From assembly GCF_013401995.1 (NCBI RefSeq), contig NZ_JACBJI010000004.1:186001-250000 (forward strand): DNA of 64,000 nt, given 5' to 3'. Under the pieces are notes generated by a model. That model was not told where the DNA came from, ran no database searches, and saw only the letters and a list, made by a program, of their open reading frames with translations. Positions 9,612-19,222 of this stretch are shown here, piece after piece; the first letter of the stretch is position 1, and each line of letters starts with the position of its first letter. The translations under genes and the position numbers were made by a program. This DNA comes from Flavobacterium agri (GTDB lineage: Bacteria; Bacteroidota; Bacteroidia; Flavobacteriales; Flavobacteriaceae).

Positions 9612-11813
9612 CTAGATGTTAAAATTCACGCCCAAAACGACATTCCTTCCAATATTCGGAACGCCATCGACTTTAAGGCGCGACAAATGCGCGATATACG
9701 TTTTGTCCGTCAGGTTGTTTCCGTTCAGACTTACTTCAAAAGCGGTTTTTCCAAAAGTCACTTTTCCGCCGAAACCTGCATTGAATAAGGTGTAACCGCC
9801 GCTTCTGGTCTCGAATCCGCTCACGTTATCTTGATCGAAAGTCGTCGAAACGTTGAAGCGCGCGAACCCGTTTTTGAGCCAATTTTTGATGTTGAACTCA
9901 GTGCGGATCGTGTTGTTCCAGTTGTTGGCCGGAATCAACGGCAAATAATCCCCATTCTGCTTTTTTCCGGTGACGGATTCGAAACTGCTCTCGACGTGTA
10001 GCCAATCGAGCGGATGCGGATGGAAATGAATCCCGGCCTCGCCGCCAAAAAGCTGTGCATTGTCCTGAGTGTACGCAAAAACATCGTTGTCTTCCAAAAC
10101 CTCGCCCGTCGGTTGGGTGTAGATGTAATTGTCGATGTGGTTGTAAAATCCGTTCACGAAGATTTCGAAATGCGTGCCTTTGAATTCGAGGTTCAGGTCG
10201 GCTTGCACATTCTGCTCGTTGTTGAGGTTGGCGTTGCCGATTTCGTATCGGTTCGTGCCTTCATGGACGCCGTTCGAGGTGAGTTCGGCCAGATTCGGGG
10301 CGCGGAAACCCGAAGCCAGGTTGAGGCGTAAAATCCATTTCGGAGACAAATCGGTTTTATAACCCAAGGACGCGTTGAAGCTGTCGAATTGGCGATCGAT
10401 AGCGGCAAACGAGCCTTCTTCGCCGATGATTCCGTTGGCCTCGGAGGTAATGTGCCTATTGTCGTAGCGGATTCCGGCCTGGATCACATTCGAATTCCAG
10501 GTGTAGTTCGTCGTTCCGAAAACCCCGAAATCGTTGACTTCGGCATTCGGGATCAGATATTCTTCACCAAAATTATCATTGGTTTGGTGCATGCCTTGGA
10601 TTCCGGCGATGATTTCGAATTTGCCGAATTGCGGAAAATGATACTTCAAATCGTAATTCAACGTCTGGAGTTTCATGCGCAATACCGCGTCGTTGCTGTC
10701 TTCGAACTCGCTTCGGTCGTTAAAGATGTAACCGATGTTCGCATCCAAAGACGATTTTCCGAAGAAAAAACTGTTGTGAAGGCTTGCGATGTGGTTGTCG
10801 ATGCCTTGACGCGGGAATTCGGTGTTTTTGCTCGTGGATTGTTCGGCTATGCCTTCTTCGGGAATGCCTAAATCCAGACGATTGTAATTGTATCGGAACA
10901 CACTCGACATTTTTTGGTTGTTGTAACCGATTCCGGCTTTGATATCGGTTTCATTGTAACGTGTGTTGGTAACGCGGTCGCCGTCTCCGGTTTCGTAATC
11001 GGAATGCGTGTTGTAGCCGCCTCGCAACGAAAATTTCCAATTGTCGGTAGAACCTTTTACGCCAAGCGATGTGCTGCTTCCGAGCGTATTCGAATAAAAA
11101 CGCTGTCCGAAATCGGCTTTGACCGTATTCGCATCGGCAAACTTTTCGGGATTCACATATAGAACGCCACCAAGCGCATCCGATCCGTAAAGCAAAGACG
11201 CCGGACCTTTTATGACCTCGACGCTTTCAACGCCCGAGTCGCTCAAACCCAAACCGTGCTCGTCTCCGAATTGCTGGTTTTCAAGCCGCACGCCTTGCGA
11301 ATACACGAGAATGCGATTCGAGCTCAATCCGCGGATTACGGGTTTTCCGATCGAAGTTCCCGTAGAAACCTGGGAAACTCCTGGAATCGTCGTAATGCCT
11401 TCTGCCAAAGACGTGATGCCTTGTTGTTGCATCTGCTTCACGCCCGCATGCTCGACTTTCATCACGTTCTGTGATTGCAGTTTGTTGAATCCTGTCGAGA
11501 CGACGACTTCGTCGAGTTTGTGCTCGCTTTCGGTCATTGTGATGTTCACGGGCGATTGGGAAACAGAAACGTTGAGGTTTTGGGTTTCGAAGCCGATGAA
11601 CGAAAAAACGATCTGCAGTTTCCCCGTCGGGATGTTGTTGAACTCGTATTGACCTTCGATATCGGTAACCGTTCCTTTGTGCAGTTCGGGAAGATAGACC
11701 GAAACGCCGATCAACGGTTGGTTTTGCGCATCGGAAACCTTTCCCGACAGCGTGTTCTGGCCATAACTCATAGCCGCAAAGCCCATGAACAGGGCAAAGA
11801 ATATGTATTTCAT
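9612..11813 (-). CDS. TonB-dependent receptor, ZnuD-like
   Basis: Outer-membrane importer of 733 residues. A signal peptide (about 1-18) is followed by a CarboxypepD_reg-like domain (about 20-100, LSGKVSDAQNQPLIGVSVYLPEL), then a plug (about 110-225, RGLSSNRILVYSQGVRLENQQ) and a 22-strand-type barrel ending GVNFNI. The loop HFHPHPLDWLH and the ending LSRLKVDGVPNIGRN resemble receptors of the ZnuD type, so a divalent metal is a plausible cargo; that is inference. It lies 55 bases behind a His/Cys-rich small membrane protein on the same strand, which fits a metal-linked operon. Confidence 0.85.
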   Translation of the reverse strand: MKYIFFALFMGFAAMSYGQNTLSGKVSDAQNQPLIGVSVYLPELHKGTVTDIEGQYEFNNIPTGKLQIVFSFIGFETQNLNVSVSQSPVNITMTESEHKLDEVVVSTGFNKLQSQNVMKVEHAGVKQMQQQGITSLAEGITTIPGVSQVSTGTSIGKPVIRGLSSNRILVYSQGVRLENQQFGDEHGLGLSDSGVESVEVIKGPASLLYGSDALGGVLYVNPEKFADANTVKADFGQRFYSNTLGSSTSLGVKGSTDNWKFSLRGGYNTHSDYETGDGDRVTNTRYNETDIKAGIGYNNQKMSSVFRYNYNRLDLGIPEEGIAEQSTSKNTEFPRQGIDNHIASLHNSFFFGKSSLDANIGYIFNDRSEFEDSNDAVLRMKLQTLNYDLKYHFPQFGKFEIIAGIQGMHQTNDNFGEEYLIPNAEVNDFGVFGTTNYTWNSNVIQAGIRYDNRHITSEANGIIGEEGSFAAIDRQFDSFNASLGYKTDLSPKWILRLNLASGFRAPNLAELTSNGVHEGTNRYEIGNANLNNEQNVQADLNLEFKGTHFEIFVNGFYNHIDNYIYTQPTGEVLEDNDVFAYTQDNAQLFGGEAGIHFHPHPLDWLHVESSFESVTGKKQNGDYLPLIPANNWNNTIRTEFNIKNWLKNGFARFNVSTTFDQDNVSGFETRSGGYTLFNAGFGGKVTFGKTAFEVSLNGNNLTDKTYIAHLSRLKVDGVPNIGRNVVLGVNFNI

Positions 11814-11868
11814 TTGATTTTCAGTTATCGTTAAAACAGCTTTGTCCGGATATTTCGGACGGTCATAT

Positions 11869-12222
11869 TTAAGCGATAACTATTGGCGGGCCGCGGTGAG
11901 CGAATAAGCTTCCGACGAAATACGAAGTGATTTCTTTCGAACGGAAATACGAATATCCTTGATGGATTTGGACTTTCTGAACCGGAATTCTCGTGATTTC
12001 GGTACCGATGAAACCGCTGAAGTTGAAATGGCACACGAAACAATTGTCTTCCTTGTGGTGCTGGTGCGACAATTCGTGCTTCGAATCGGTTTTGGCGTGA
12101 TGGCACTTAGGCGTCTGGAATTCCTCGACAATATGCTCAACCGAGTGCACCGACTGGAACACGACCGAGAAAAGCACGGCCGCGACGGCGAAAAGGTTGA
12201 ATATGGCGAATCTGGATTTCAC
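11869..12222 (-). CDS. small His/Cys-rich membrane-anchored protein
   Basis: Unrecognised protein of 117 residues upstream of the TonB receptor. One hydrophobic segment (FAIFNLFAVAAVLFSVVFQ) leads into a His-rich stretch: HSVEHIVEE, then KCHHAK, HELSHQHHKEDNCFVCHF. That gives about ten His and three Cys within roughly 55 residues, arranged like a metal-binding or metal-sensing segment. I start at the GTG at 12222; a longer frame from a GTG at 12249 would begin inside the palindromic repeat and lacks a signal-like start. It may bind metal for, or regulate, the neighbouring receptor. That role is inferred from composition and position only. Confidence 0.65.
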   Translation of the reverse strand: MKSRFAIFNLFAVAAVLFSVVFQSVHSVEHIVEEFQTPKCHHAKTDSKHELSHQHHKEDNCFVCHFNFSGFIGTEITRIPVQKVQIHQGYSYFRSKEITSYFVGSLFAHRGPPIVIA

Positions 12223-12234
12223 GACGGTAAATTT

Positions 12235-12293
12235 AGCCACGAATGGCACTGATAAACTCTAATTATTTGTGAAAATTAGTGTCGTTCGCGGCT
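12235..12293. repeat. imperfect palindromic intergenic repeat (CACGAAT family), copy 2
   Basis: The arms AGCCACGAATGGCACT and AGTGTCGTTCGCGGCT pair with about three mismatches, flanking an AT-rich centre. It lies between the end of asd and the start of the His-rich gene and shares its arm sequence with the copy at 9527-9586. Confidence 0.7.
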
Positions 12294-12299
12294 CAAAAG

Positions 12300-13289
12300 T
12301 TACACGAGCTTGTTCGTTACAAGATATTCCGCGATCTGAACCGCGTTAGTAGCCGCGCCCTTTCTCAAGTTATCGGCAACAATCCACATGTTCAACGTAT
12401 TCGGCTGGCTTTCGTCCCGACGGATTCTGCCCACGAAAACCTCGTCCTTCTGGTGCGCGAACAACGGCATCGGATACTCGAAAGCGTCGATGTTATCCTG
12501 AACGATGATTCCCGGAGTTTCAGACAATATTTTTCGGATATCGGCCACTTCGTAATCGTTCGCAAACTCAATGTTGACCGACTCGCTATGTCCGCCCATG
12601 ACCGGCAAACGCACGGCGGTCGCGGTTACGTGGATGGTGTCGTCCGAAAGGATTTTCTTGGTTTCGCGCGTCATTTTCATTTCCTCTTTCGTGTAGCCGT
12701 TTTCTTCGAACACATCGATTTGAGGAATGATATTTTGGTGGATTTGGTATTTGTACGCTTTTTCGCCTTCGATCCCGGCGTATTCGTCCTGCAATTGCTT
12801 CACGGCTTTGACGCCCGTTCCCGTAACCGATTGGTACGTGGAAACGACGACGCGTTTAATCGTGTATTTTTTGTGCAAAGGCGCAAGAGCCAAAACCATC
12901 TGAATCGTCGAACAGTTTGGGTTTGCGATGATTTTGTCGTCTTTTGAAAGTTCGGAAGCGTTGATTTCGGGCACGACCAATTTCTTTGTCGGATCCATTC
13001 TCCACGCCGATGAATTGTCGATTACCGTGGTTCCGGCCTCGGCGAATTTCGGTGCCCATTCCAACGAAGTTCCGCCGCCTGCCGAAAAAATTGCGATTTC
13101 CGGTTTCATGTCGACCGCCGTCTGCATATTCACGACCTTATACTTTTTCCCTTTGTACTCGATTTCCTTTCCGACCGATTTCTCGGATGCGACTGGAATC
13201 AATTCTGTAATCGGGAAATTTCTTTCAGCAAGGACTTTCAGCATGACTTCGCCTACCATTCCGGTAGCGCCTACGACGGCAACTTTCAT
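12300..13289 (-). CDS. asd: aspartate-semialdehyde dehydrogenase
   Basis: Reduces aspartyl phosphate to aspartate semialdehyde with NADPH, the branch point to lysine/diaminopimelate, threonine and methionine. It has 329 residues, full length. The N-terminal VAVVGATGMVGEVMLKVL is the NADP site. The acyl-accepting Cys126 lies in NPNCSTIQ, and the catalytic His234 in GGHSESVN. A TACTTTTG -7 box lies about 26 bases upstream. The palindromic repeat follows directly after the stop, so the His-rich gene may not be in the same transcript. Confidence 0.97.
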   Translation of the reverse strand: MKVAVVGATGMVGEVMLKVLAERNFPITELIPVASEKSVGKEIEYKGKKYKVVNMQTAVDMKPEIAIFSAGGGTSLEWAPKFAEAGTTVIDNSSAWRMDPTKKLVVPEINASELSKDDKIIANPNCSTIQMVLALAPLHKKYTIKRVVVSTYQSVTGTGVKAVKQLQDEYAGIEGEKAYKYQIHQNIIPQIDVFEENGYTKEEMKMTRETKKILSDDTIHVTATAVRLPVMGGHSESVNIEFANDYEVADIRKILSETPGIIVQDNIDAFEYPMPLFAHQKDEVFVGRIRRDESQPNTLNMWIVADNLRKGAATNAVQIAEYLVTNKLV

Positions 13290-13314
13290 AATGTGTTGTG
13301 TTTAAAATGAGTTG

Positions 13315-13322
13315 CAAAAGTA
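13315..13322 (-). promoter_or_regulatory. -7 promoter element for asd
   Basis: The minus strand reads TACTTTTG, an exact match to TAnnTTTG, 26 bases from the asd ATG. Confidence 0.55.
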
Positions 13323-13371
13323 GTGAAAGTTCAAAGTTGTTGTTCGATAAATCTCACGCAACGAATCGGTG

Positions 13372-14286
13372 CTATTCGAGAATTATCTTGTGACTTCCGA
13401 CAAATTTGCCTTCAACATCCGTGATTTTTGCGATATACATGCCTTTGGAAAAACCAGACAGAGAAATCGCTTTGCCATCGGATACGATCTGTTTGAGGAC
13501 CGATTGTCCGAAAACGGTGAAAAGCTCGATCGTATATTGACCTTTTTGCGACTCACAATGAAGTTGGCCATGTGTCGGATTCGGATACAGCCTGAAGCGG
13601 ATCGGCGAGGATTCACCGGTTTTCAGTCCGGAATCTTTTAAAAAACGGATGGCATACCCCGCAGTGGCCGGATAGTATCCATTGTTTACGGCTGTAGTTG
13701 CCGATGACATCGAAAAACTGTAAACGGCGCCTGGGGTGAATTCGGTAGTCGTCCAAAACGCATTGGACGATCCAAAATAGGCAGGAAGTGAAAAATTGCC
13801 GTCATAATAGCGGATACCGTTCGGAATGGCCGAAAATCCGCTGCTGTTCGTCGCGCCGACATTCGGAGTGTTCCAGAGCGTCGTCGATTTGAGTGCAATC
13901 CCTGCCGTAGCGGGCCCGCCTACAAAGGCGATCAGTTCATCCCATTCCGCTTTTGTGGGAATGTGCCATCCTTCGGGAGCAAGACCACGCGGATCAGTTA
14001 CAGAATCCCAATCGTAAATTTTGCCGTAAATAGTACCATTGGAAGGATCGTTCAAATAATTGCTCCAGGCACCGTTAGGGGAATCGTGCCAATTATTCGC
14101 AGTCGTACGTTCGGGAATTATGTCGCCATTGTTGTATTTTGTGACATTCAAGTTTCCGACAGCCCATTCCTGGTTTCCTATAATCACGGACGCATACGTG
14201 TTTCCATCAATATCAACAACACCGACTCCTGGAGTTTGGGCCAAAGCAATTGAAACAAAAAGCAAAAACGGGTAGAGCTTCAACAT
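13372..14286 (-). CDS. T9SS-exported protein with a FISUMP (Fibrobacter major paralogous) domain
   Basis: Secreted protein of 304 residues. I use the ATG at 14286, which gives MLKLYPFLLFVSIALAQ as signal peptide; an in-frame start 51 bases upstream would spoil it. Residues about 25-225 carry the FISUMP domain: DIDGNTYASVIIGNQEWAVGN, then GLAPEGWHIPTKAEWDEL and GYAIRFLKD. The last 75 residues form a T9SS type A sorting domain (FRLYPNPTHGQ ... GMYIAKITD). The FISUMP fold is related to C-type-lectin-like surface domains; its ligand is unknown. Confidence 0.88.
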   Translation of the reverse strand: MLKLYPFLLFVSIALAQTPGVGVVDIDGNTYASVIIGNQEWAVGNLNVTKYNNGDIIPERTTANNWHDSPNGAWSNYLNDPSNGTIYGKIYDWDSVTDPRGLAPEGWHIPTKAEWDELIAFVGGPATAGIALKSTTLWNTPNVGATNSSGFSAIPNGIRYYDGNFSLPAYFGSSNAFWTTTEFTPGAVYSFSMSSATTAVNNGYYPATAGYAIRFLKDSGLKTGESSPIRFRLYPNPTHGQLHCESQKGQYTIELFTVFGQSVLKQIVSDGKAISLSGFSKGMYIAKITDVEGKFVGSHKIILE

Positions 14287-14323
14287 GTTTTTTTTAGCTA
14301 AAATACGATTTCTCAAGTTGTTC

Positions 14324-14353
14324 CAAAAAAAGACCACGCCTTTCGAGCGTGGT
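14324..14353 (-). terminator. intrinsic terminator after mscL
   Basis: ACCACGC (14333-14339) pairs with GCGTGGT (14347-14353) around a seven-base loop. On the minus strand the stem is followed by CTTTTTTTGG. It ends the mscL transcript before the FISUMP gene. Confidence 0.8.
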
Positions 14354-14391
14354 TTAATTAGAATATGTAATGTAGCGTACGGTAACGTGTT

Positions 14392-14778
14392 TTAAGGACG
14401 GTTTTTCAAAGCGTCGCGGATTTCCATAAGCAATTTTTCCTCGTTGGTCGGGCCAGCAGGCGCGGCAGGCGCAGGCGCCTCTTTTTTGCGCATACTGTTG
14501 ACTCCTTTTACGAGCAAGAAGATTACGAATGCAATCACGACAAAACCTATCACGGCCGCGATAAATTTGCCGTAGAGAATCCCGCCATCGGTCTTGAGTT
14601 GTTCGATGTTTTCGAGTTGGGCCGCCTTGAGCGCCGGAGTGAGCAATGCCGGAGTTATCACATCTTCTACCAAAGACGTTACGATTTTACCAAATGCCGC
14701 CCCGATGATGACCCCGACCGCCAAATCCATGACGTTACCCTTGGCAATAAACTCCTTGAATTCTGAAACCATTCCCAT
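14392..14778 (-). CDS. mscL: large-conductance mechanosensitive channel
   Basis: Homopentameric inner-membrane valve that opens on membrane tension during hypo-osmotic shock. It has 128 residues, standard length. An N-terminal amphipathic helix (VSEFKEFIAKGNVMDLAVGV) runs into TM1, a periplasmic loop contains GGILYGKF, and TM2 is at about 75-97 (AAVIGFVVIAFVIFLLVKGVN). The C-terminal bundle is preceded by an Ala/Pro linker (APAPAAPAGP). It has its own terminator, and a TAACTTCG box with TTG 18 bases further upstream could be its promoter. Confidence 0.97.
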   Translation of the reverse strand: MGMVSEFKEFIAKGNVMDLAVGVIIGAAFGKIVTSLVEDVITPALLTPALKAAQLENIEQLKTDGGILYGKFIAAVIGFVVIAFVIFLLVKGVNSMRKKEAPAPAAPAGPTNEEKLLMEIRDALKNRP

Positions 14779-14857
14779 AAGTTAAAGTGTTTGAAAATTA
14801 ATACTGTGTTTTATTGGCTGTATCGAAGTTAGCTAAAAAAATGTTAAAACAACCGTA

Positions 14858-17302
14858 TCATTCCCGATAAAATACGCGTTTGACCCGTTGTGAAATACTC
14901 GTCAGAATCTCATAAGGAATCGTCCCGAGTTGTTTCGCCATATGGATCACGCTAGGATCTTCGCCGAAAATCACGACCGGATCGCCTTCTTTGCACGTAA
15001 TTCCGGTCACGTCGACCATAAGCATGTCCATGCAGACGCTTCCTGTGATCGGCGCTTTTTTGCCGTTGACGTTCACATATCCGATGCCGTTGCCCCAATG
15101 TCGTGAAATACCATCGGCATAACCGATCGGAATGGTCGCGATCTTGGTTTCGTGCTCGGCCATGAATCGTCGGCCATAACCCACGCTGTCTCCGGCCGGA
15201 ATCGTCCTGATTTGCGAAAGGATCGACTTTAATGTCCCGACATTTTCAAGGTATTTCTGTTCCGACGCATCGTTCGAAATGCCATACAACCCGATGCCCA
15301 AACGCACCATGTCGAATTGTGCTTCTGCGTAATTGCTGATTCCCGACGTATTCAAGATGTGGCGTATCGGATCGATTTCGAGTTCGGCAATCATCAGCGA
15401 CGACATTTTTTCGTACAAAGCGATCTGTCCGAGCGCGAACGCATGATGTTGCAAATCGTCGCTCGTGGCCATGTGCGACAGGATACTTTTTATCTTGACC
15501 GATTTGTTTTCCTTCAAAACCGAAATCAATTGGGCAAGTTGCGGCTCTTCGAAACCCAACCGGTGCATGCCCGTGTCAAGTTTGATATGGATCGGATACT
15601 GCTCGAGTTTCTTCTCGTTGGCGATTTTCAAAAACGCGTCGAGACCTTTCAGACTGTATATTTCGGGCTCGAGTCCGTATTGGATGATCGAGGTGAAACT
15701 CGTCGATTCGGGATTCATCACCATGATCGGAAGCGAAATGCCCTGTGTTTTAAGCGCGATTCCTTCATCGGCGAAAGCCACGCCCAAGTAATCGACCTTG
15801 TGGTGTTCGAGCAAACGCGCGATTTCGAAACCGCCGTTTCCGTAGCTGAACGCCTTGACCATGATCATCATTTTGGTTTCGGGCCTTATTTTGGATCGGA
15901 AGAAATTCAAATTGTGCGAAATCGCGTTGAGGTTGATCTCGAGTACGGTTTCATGCGTCTTTTCCTCCAGAAGCGATACGATTTTCTCGAATCGGAACTG
16001 GCGCGCGCCTTTGACGAGAATGGTTTCATGACCGAAATTGAGTCCGTCGAAAGCGGCTAAAAATTCGTTCGTCGTATCAAACGTGACGCAATTCACGAAT
16101 TTGTGCTTGAAAGCCGAAATCGTCTCGCCAATCCCGATCACACGGTTGATCTTGTTCGAAATCACGAGTTGGGAAACCCGCGAATACAATTCTTCGTTGG
16201 TCAATCCCGACTGGAAGATATCCGAAAGTATAAGTGTTTTTTTCTTGTGCTGTTTCTGGGTTTCGAGAAAGTCGAGCGCAATTTTAAGCGATTGAAAATC
16301 ACTGCTGTAACTGTCGTCGATTACCGTAGAATTGTCGATGCCGTTCTTGACTTTAAGCCGCATTTCGACCGGGAAAAGCATCGCCAGTCGGTTCTTTATC
16401 TCCAAATTATCGTATCCGAAATGCAGCAACACCATCAAACAATGCATCGCGTTCTCAATGGAAGCGTCGTTGCGGAACGGAATCTCGACCTCGAATGCGC
16501 GTTCGTTCCAGGTCACCGAAATAAACGTGTGCTCGCCTGCGTTTCTTCGGACCAAAAACACATCGGCAGATTCGTCTTTGAAACTCCACGAAAAGCGCTT
16601 AGTCGTTGACGGAATGAACGCTTCGATCGTTTTGTTCGAGTTGTAAATCAGCAATTCGGAATGCTTGAACAACTTGAGTTTTTCCTTGATTTTTTCGGCG
16701 ATATTCGAAAATCCTTCGTCATGGGCGGTTCCGATATTGGTCAAAATTCCAATCGTAGGCGTAATGATCGGTTCGAGTTTTTCCATTTCGGAAATCGTGG
16801 AAATCCCCGCTTCGAAAATCCCGAGATTGTGTTTTTCATTGATAGAAATCACAGAAAGCGGCACGCCAACCTGCGAATTGTAGCTTTTCGGGCTTCGGAT
16901 GATGTTGAAATCTGGCCCGAGCAAAAAGTTGAGCCATTCCTTGACGATCGTTTTTCCGTTGCTTCCCGTAATACCGATTACAGGAAACTTGAAATGGTTG
17001 CGATACCAGGTCGCGAATTGCTGCAAAGCCGCCAAAGTATTGGGAACGACGAGAAAATTCGCCTGGTTCTTGACTTCTTCGGGAATGTACGAAACCACGA
17101 AATTCATCACGCCCGAATCAATCAATTCACCAATGTAATGATGCGCGTCGTTGTTCGGGCCCGAAAGCGCGAAGAACAAGGTTTCAGGGCCGTTTTGAAG
17201 TGATCGGCTGTCTATGGAAATGTGCGAGATATCGGCAGAATCGAATTCCCCGACCCATTGGGCGCCGAGAACCGACAAGATGTTTTTTAGCGTGAGATTC
17301 AT
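14858..17302 (-). CDS. bifunctional MurF ligase / alanine racemase fusion
   Basis: Two-domain enzyme of 814 residues. The N-terminal half is MurF-like: ATP site GITGSNGKT at 110-118 and FEAGIS near 164. It joins D-Ala-D-Ala to UDP-MurNAc-tripeptide. The C-terminal half from about 452 is a fold-type III alanine racemase, with the PLP lysine Lys483 in MVKAFSYGNG, MHRLGFEE, and the catalytic-Tyr region GDSVGYGRRF. Fusion couples D-Ala supply to its use in peptidoglycan building, and such fusions are known in Bacteroidota. I start at the ATG at 17302 (MNLTLKNIL); a GTG 33 bases upstream is also in frame. Confidence 0.93.
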   Translation of the reverse strand: MNLTLKNILSVLGAQWVGEFDSADISHISIDSRSLQNGPETLFFALSGPNNDAHHYIGELIDSGVMNFVVSYIPEEVKNQANFLVVPNTLAALQQFATWYRNHFKFPVIGITGSNGKTIVKEWLNFLLGPDFNIIRSPKSYNSQVGVPLSVISINEKHNLGIFEAGISTISEMEKLEPIITPTIGILTNIGTAHDEGFSNIAEKIKEKLKLFKHSELLIYNSNKTIEAFIPSTTKRFSWSFKDESADVFLVRRNAGEHTFISVTWNERAFEVEIPFRNDASIENAMHCLMVLLHFGYDNLEIKNRLAMLFPVEMRLKVKNGIDNSTVIDDSYSSDFQSLKIALDFLETQKQHKKKTLILSDIFQSGLTNEELYSRVSQLVISNKINRVIGIGETISAFKHKFVNCVTFDTTNEFLAAFDGLNFGHETILVKGARQFRFEKIVSLLEEKTHETVLEINLNAISHNLNFFRSKIRPETKMMIMVKAFSYGNGGFEIARLLEHHKVDYLGVAFADEGIALKTQGISLPIMVMNPESTSFTSIIQYGLEPEIYSLKGLDAFLKIANEKKLEQYPIHIKLDTGMHRLGFEEPQLAQLISVLKENKSVKIKSILSHMATSDDLQHHAFALGQIALYEKMSSLMIAELEIDPIRHILNTSGISNYAEAQFDMVRLGIGLYGISNDASEQKYLENVGTLKSILSQIRTIPAGDSVGYGRRFMAEHETKIATIPIGYADGISRHWGNGIGYVNVNGKKAPITGSVCMDMLMVDVTGITCKEGDPVVIFGEDPSVIHMAKQLGTIPYEILTSISQRVKRVFYRE

Positions 17303-17365
17303 CAAAGACGGACGCTGTTTGACGCGTACCACCACAAAAATAACACAATCGGTGCTAGGCTCGCA

Positions 17366-19171
17366 TCAATTTTTAACGACAATCTTAAACGTAGCCACAA
17401 TTTTGGAATTGGTTTTGAGCTCTGCGAAATACAATCCGTCTTGAACGGTGGACAATTCGATTTGGAAATGATCGCCCGCGGTTTTTCGCAATCGGACAGA
17501 TTGGACTTTCCTTCCGGTCACATCGAAAAGTGTCATTTCTGAATCTTCCGGAAAATGACCTGTTATGCTAAAATGACCATTGTTCGGGTTTGGGTAAAGC
17601 GAAAAAGAATTGATATTGGTTTGGGAAACGGACAGAAGAGTGCTTTCGAACTTCGTGATCATGGCATTTCTCATGAAGTTCAAAGTTGGTTGGACAGCAC
17701 CGTTTGTGGCGATTCCGGTATCGCTGTCGGTAAACCCGACGAGGTAAATTTCGTTGTCGGCGTTCAAATGGATCTGCAATGCGCCATCAGTATCTTCGCC
17801 TCCGTATAGATTCGCCCAAACAAGGCTTCCGCTAGGCCCGAATTTCATAAACAGCGCATCGGCATTTCCGTTCAGGCTTTCCTGGAACGAGTCCGGAGTG
17901 ACTATTTGAGGATTGGAACTGACGGTCGCGAAATACACATTGCCGTCTCCGTCTAGCGAAATGTCGGGTTGATGCGGCTGGGTCGCATATCCGTATGGAA
18001 TGTAAGTACCCCAAAGGCGCTGGCCTTCAGAATCGAATTTGGACAGGAAGCAATTGTTCACGCCAAGACTCGAATACTCCGGCAAATACGCATTTTCGGT
18101 CGCGATTTGCGTCTCGCTTTGGGTTTGGCCCGCAATATAGATGTTGTTTGATTTGTCTATTTGCAAATCTAGTGTCTGATCGGAGCCATCGCCTCCGTAA
18201 TACGTGCTCCAGACACGATGTCCGGTAGCACTGAATTTAGAAAGGAAAGCGTCCCATCCGCCCGATCCTGTCTGCTGGAAAGCACCCGGTGCGGCATAAT
18301 AACCCATGTCGTCCCCGCTTCTTTCGGTAACGACAATGTTTTGTTCCATATCTACCGCGATTCCGGCAATGAAAAGTGCCCAGGCTGCGGTATTGTTTTG
18401 GCTCATGTCAGGCCCGTAATATGTGGCCCAAACCCGGTTTCCGTCGTTGTCGAATTTTGAAATAAGCGGATACGTCCCATACCAATAGAGAACATAAGGT
18501 GGCACTGGTAACGGGATTTCTACCGGAGGCGGCACGGTTTCGCGAAAAGCGCCCGGTGTTCCCAAGTTGGAACTTCGGGTTGTGCCGGCACAATAGATAT
18601 TCCCGGAATCGTCTATGTCTAAATATCCTACGAAATTGGATTGGTCGCCGTTGTAATAGGTTGCCCAGGCAAGTTCACCATCCTCAGTAAACTTCGCAAT
18701 AAAGGCATTGTTCATAGTTTCGGGGGAAACGCTCGGATTGGACAACTCCTGCTGATAAGCACCGGGGGTGACTATATTTTGAGATGAGCTGGTCTTACCG
18801 ACCAAATACACCGAAACTTCCTGTCCGATCGTTTTTGTTTTGATGGCATGCGGAACCTCATTGCCTTGGCCTCCGTAATAGGTGGCGTACAACAATGCTC
18901 CGTCTGGAGAAAATTTAGCCAATACCAAATCGTAATAGCCCAAATGTTGCGATTGATGAGAGTCCGGCCCCATGAAACCGTCATAAGCCGATGGCGTTTC
19001 CGTTGCGGTGACAACCCACAGATTGCCGCGGCTGTCAAGGTCGCTCAAGACAATATTGCCTTCATTTGTGCCAAAATAGGTTCCCCAAGCCTTATCGTAT
19101 TCGAAAGGTTCGGTGTTTTGGGATTCGACACTAACTGAGAAAAAAAGTAAAAAAATAAAGATGTTTTTCAT
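17366..19171 (-). CDS. T9SS-exported SBBP-repeat (beta-propeller) protein
   Basis: Secreted protein of about 601 residues with a signal peptide (MKNIFIFLLFFSVSVESQ). An ATG three codons upstream is equally possible. The body is a run of SBBP-type repeats, each with an ATYYG(G/P) strand and a D-x-x-GNIY(I/C)AG strand, seen about eight times (for example WATYYGPDMSQNN, DGNVYFATVSS). The last 75 residues are a T9SS sorting domain (SLYPNPNNGHFSITG ... LYFAELKTNSK). It is probably a cell-surface propeller of unknown ligand. A second SBBP/T9SS protein is encoded at 47575-49290. Confidence 0.85.
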   Translation of the reverse strand: MKNIFIFLLFFSVSVESQNTEPFEYDKAWGTYFGTNEGNIVLSDLDSRGNLWVVTATETPSAYDGFMGPDSHQSQHLGYYDLVLAKFSPDGALLYATYYGGQGNEVPHAIKTKTIGQEVSVYLVGKTSSSQNIVTPGAYQQELSNPSVSPETMNNAFIAKFTEDGELAWATYYNGDQSNFVGYLDIDDSGNIYCAGTTRSSNLGTPGAFRETVPPPVEIPLPVPPYVLYWYGTYPLISKFDNDGNRVWATYYGPDMSQNNTAAWALFIAGIAVDMEQNIVVTERSGDDMGYYAAPGAFQQTGSGGWDAFLSKFSATGHRVWSTYYGGDGSDQTLDLQIDKSNNIYIAGQTQSETQIATENAYLPEYSSLGVNNCFLSKFDSEGQRLWGTYIPYGYATQPHQPDISLDGDGNVYFATVSSNPQIVTPDSFQESLNGNADALFMKFGPSGSLVWANLYGGEDTDGALQIHLNADNEIYLVGFTDSDTGIATNGAVQPTLNFMRNAMITKFESTLLSVSQTNINSFSLYPNPNNGHFSITGHFPEDSEMTLFDVTGRKVQSVRLRKTAGDHFQIELSTVQDGLYFAELKTNSKIVATFKIVVKN

Positions 19172-19222
19172 GGTCTGCATTTTTATGCAGATACCATGAT
19201 ACTGAAAAGGTTGCGTAAGAAA

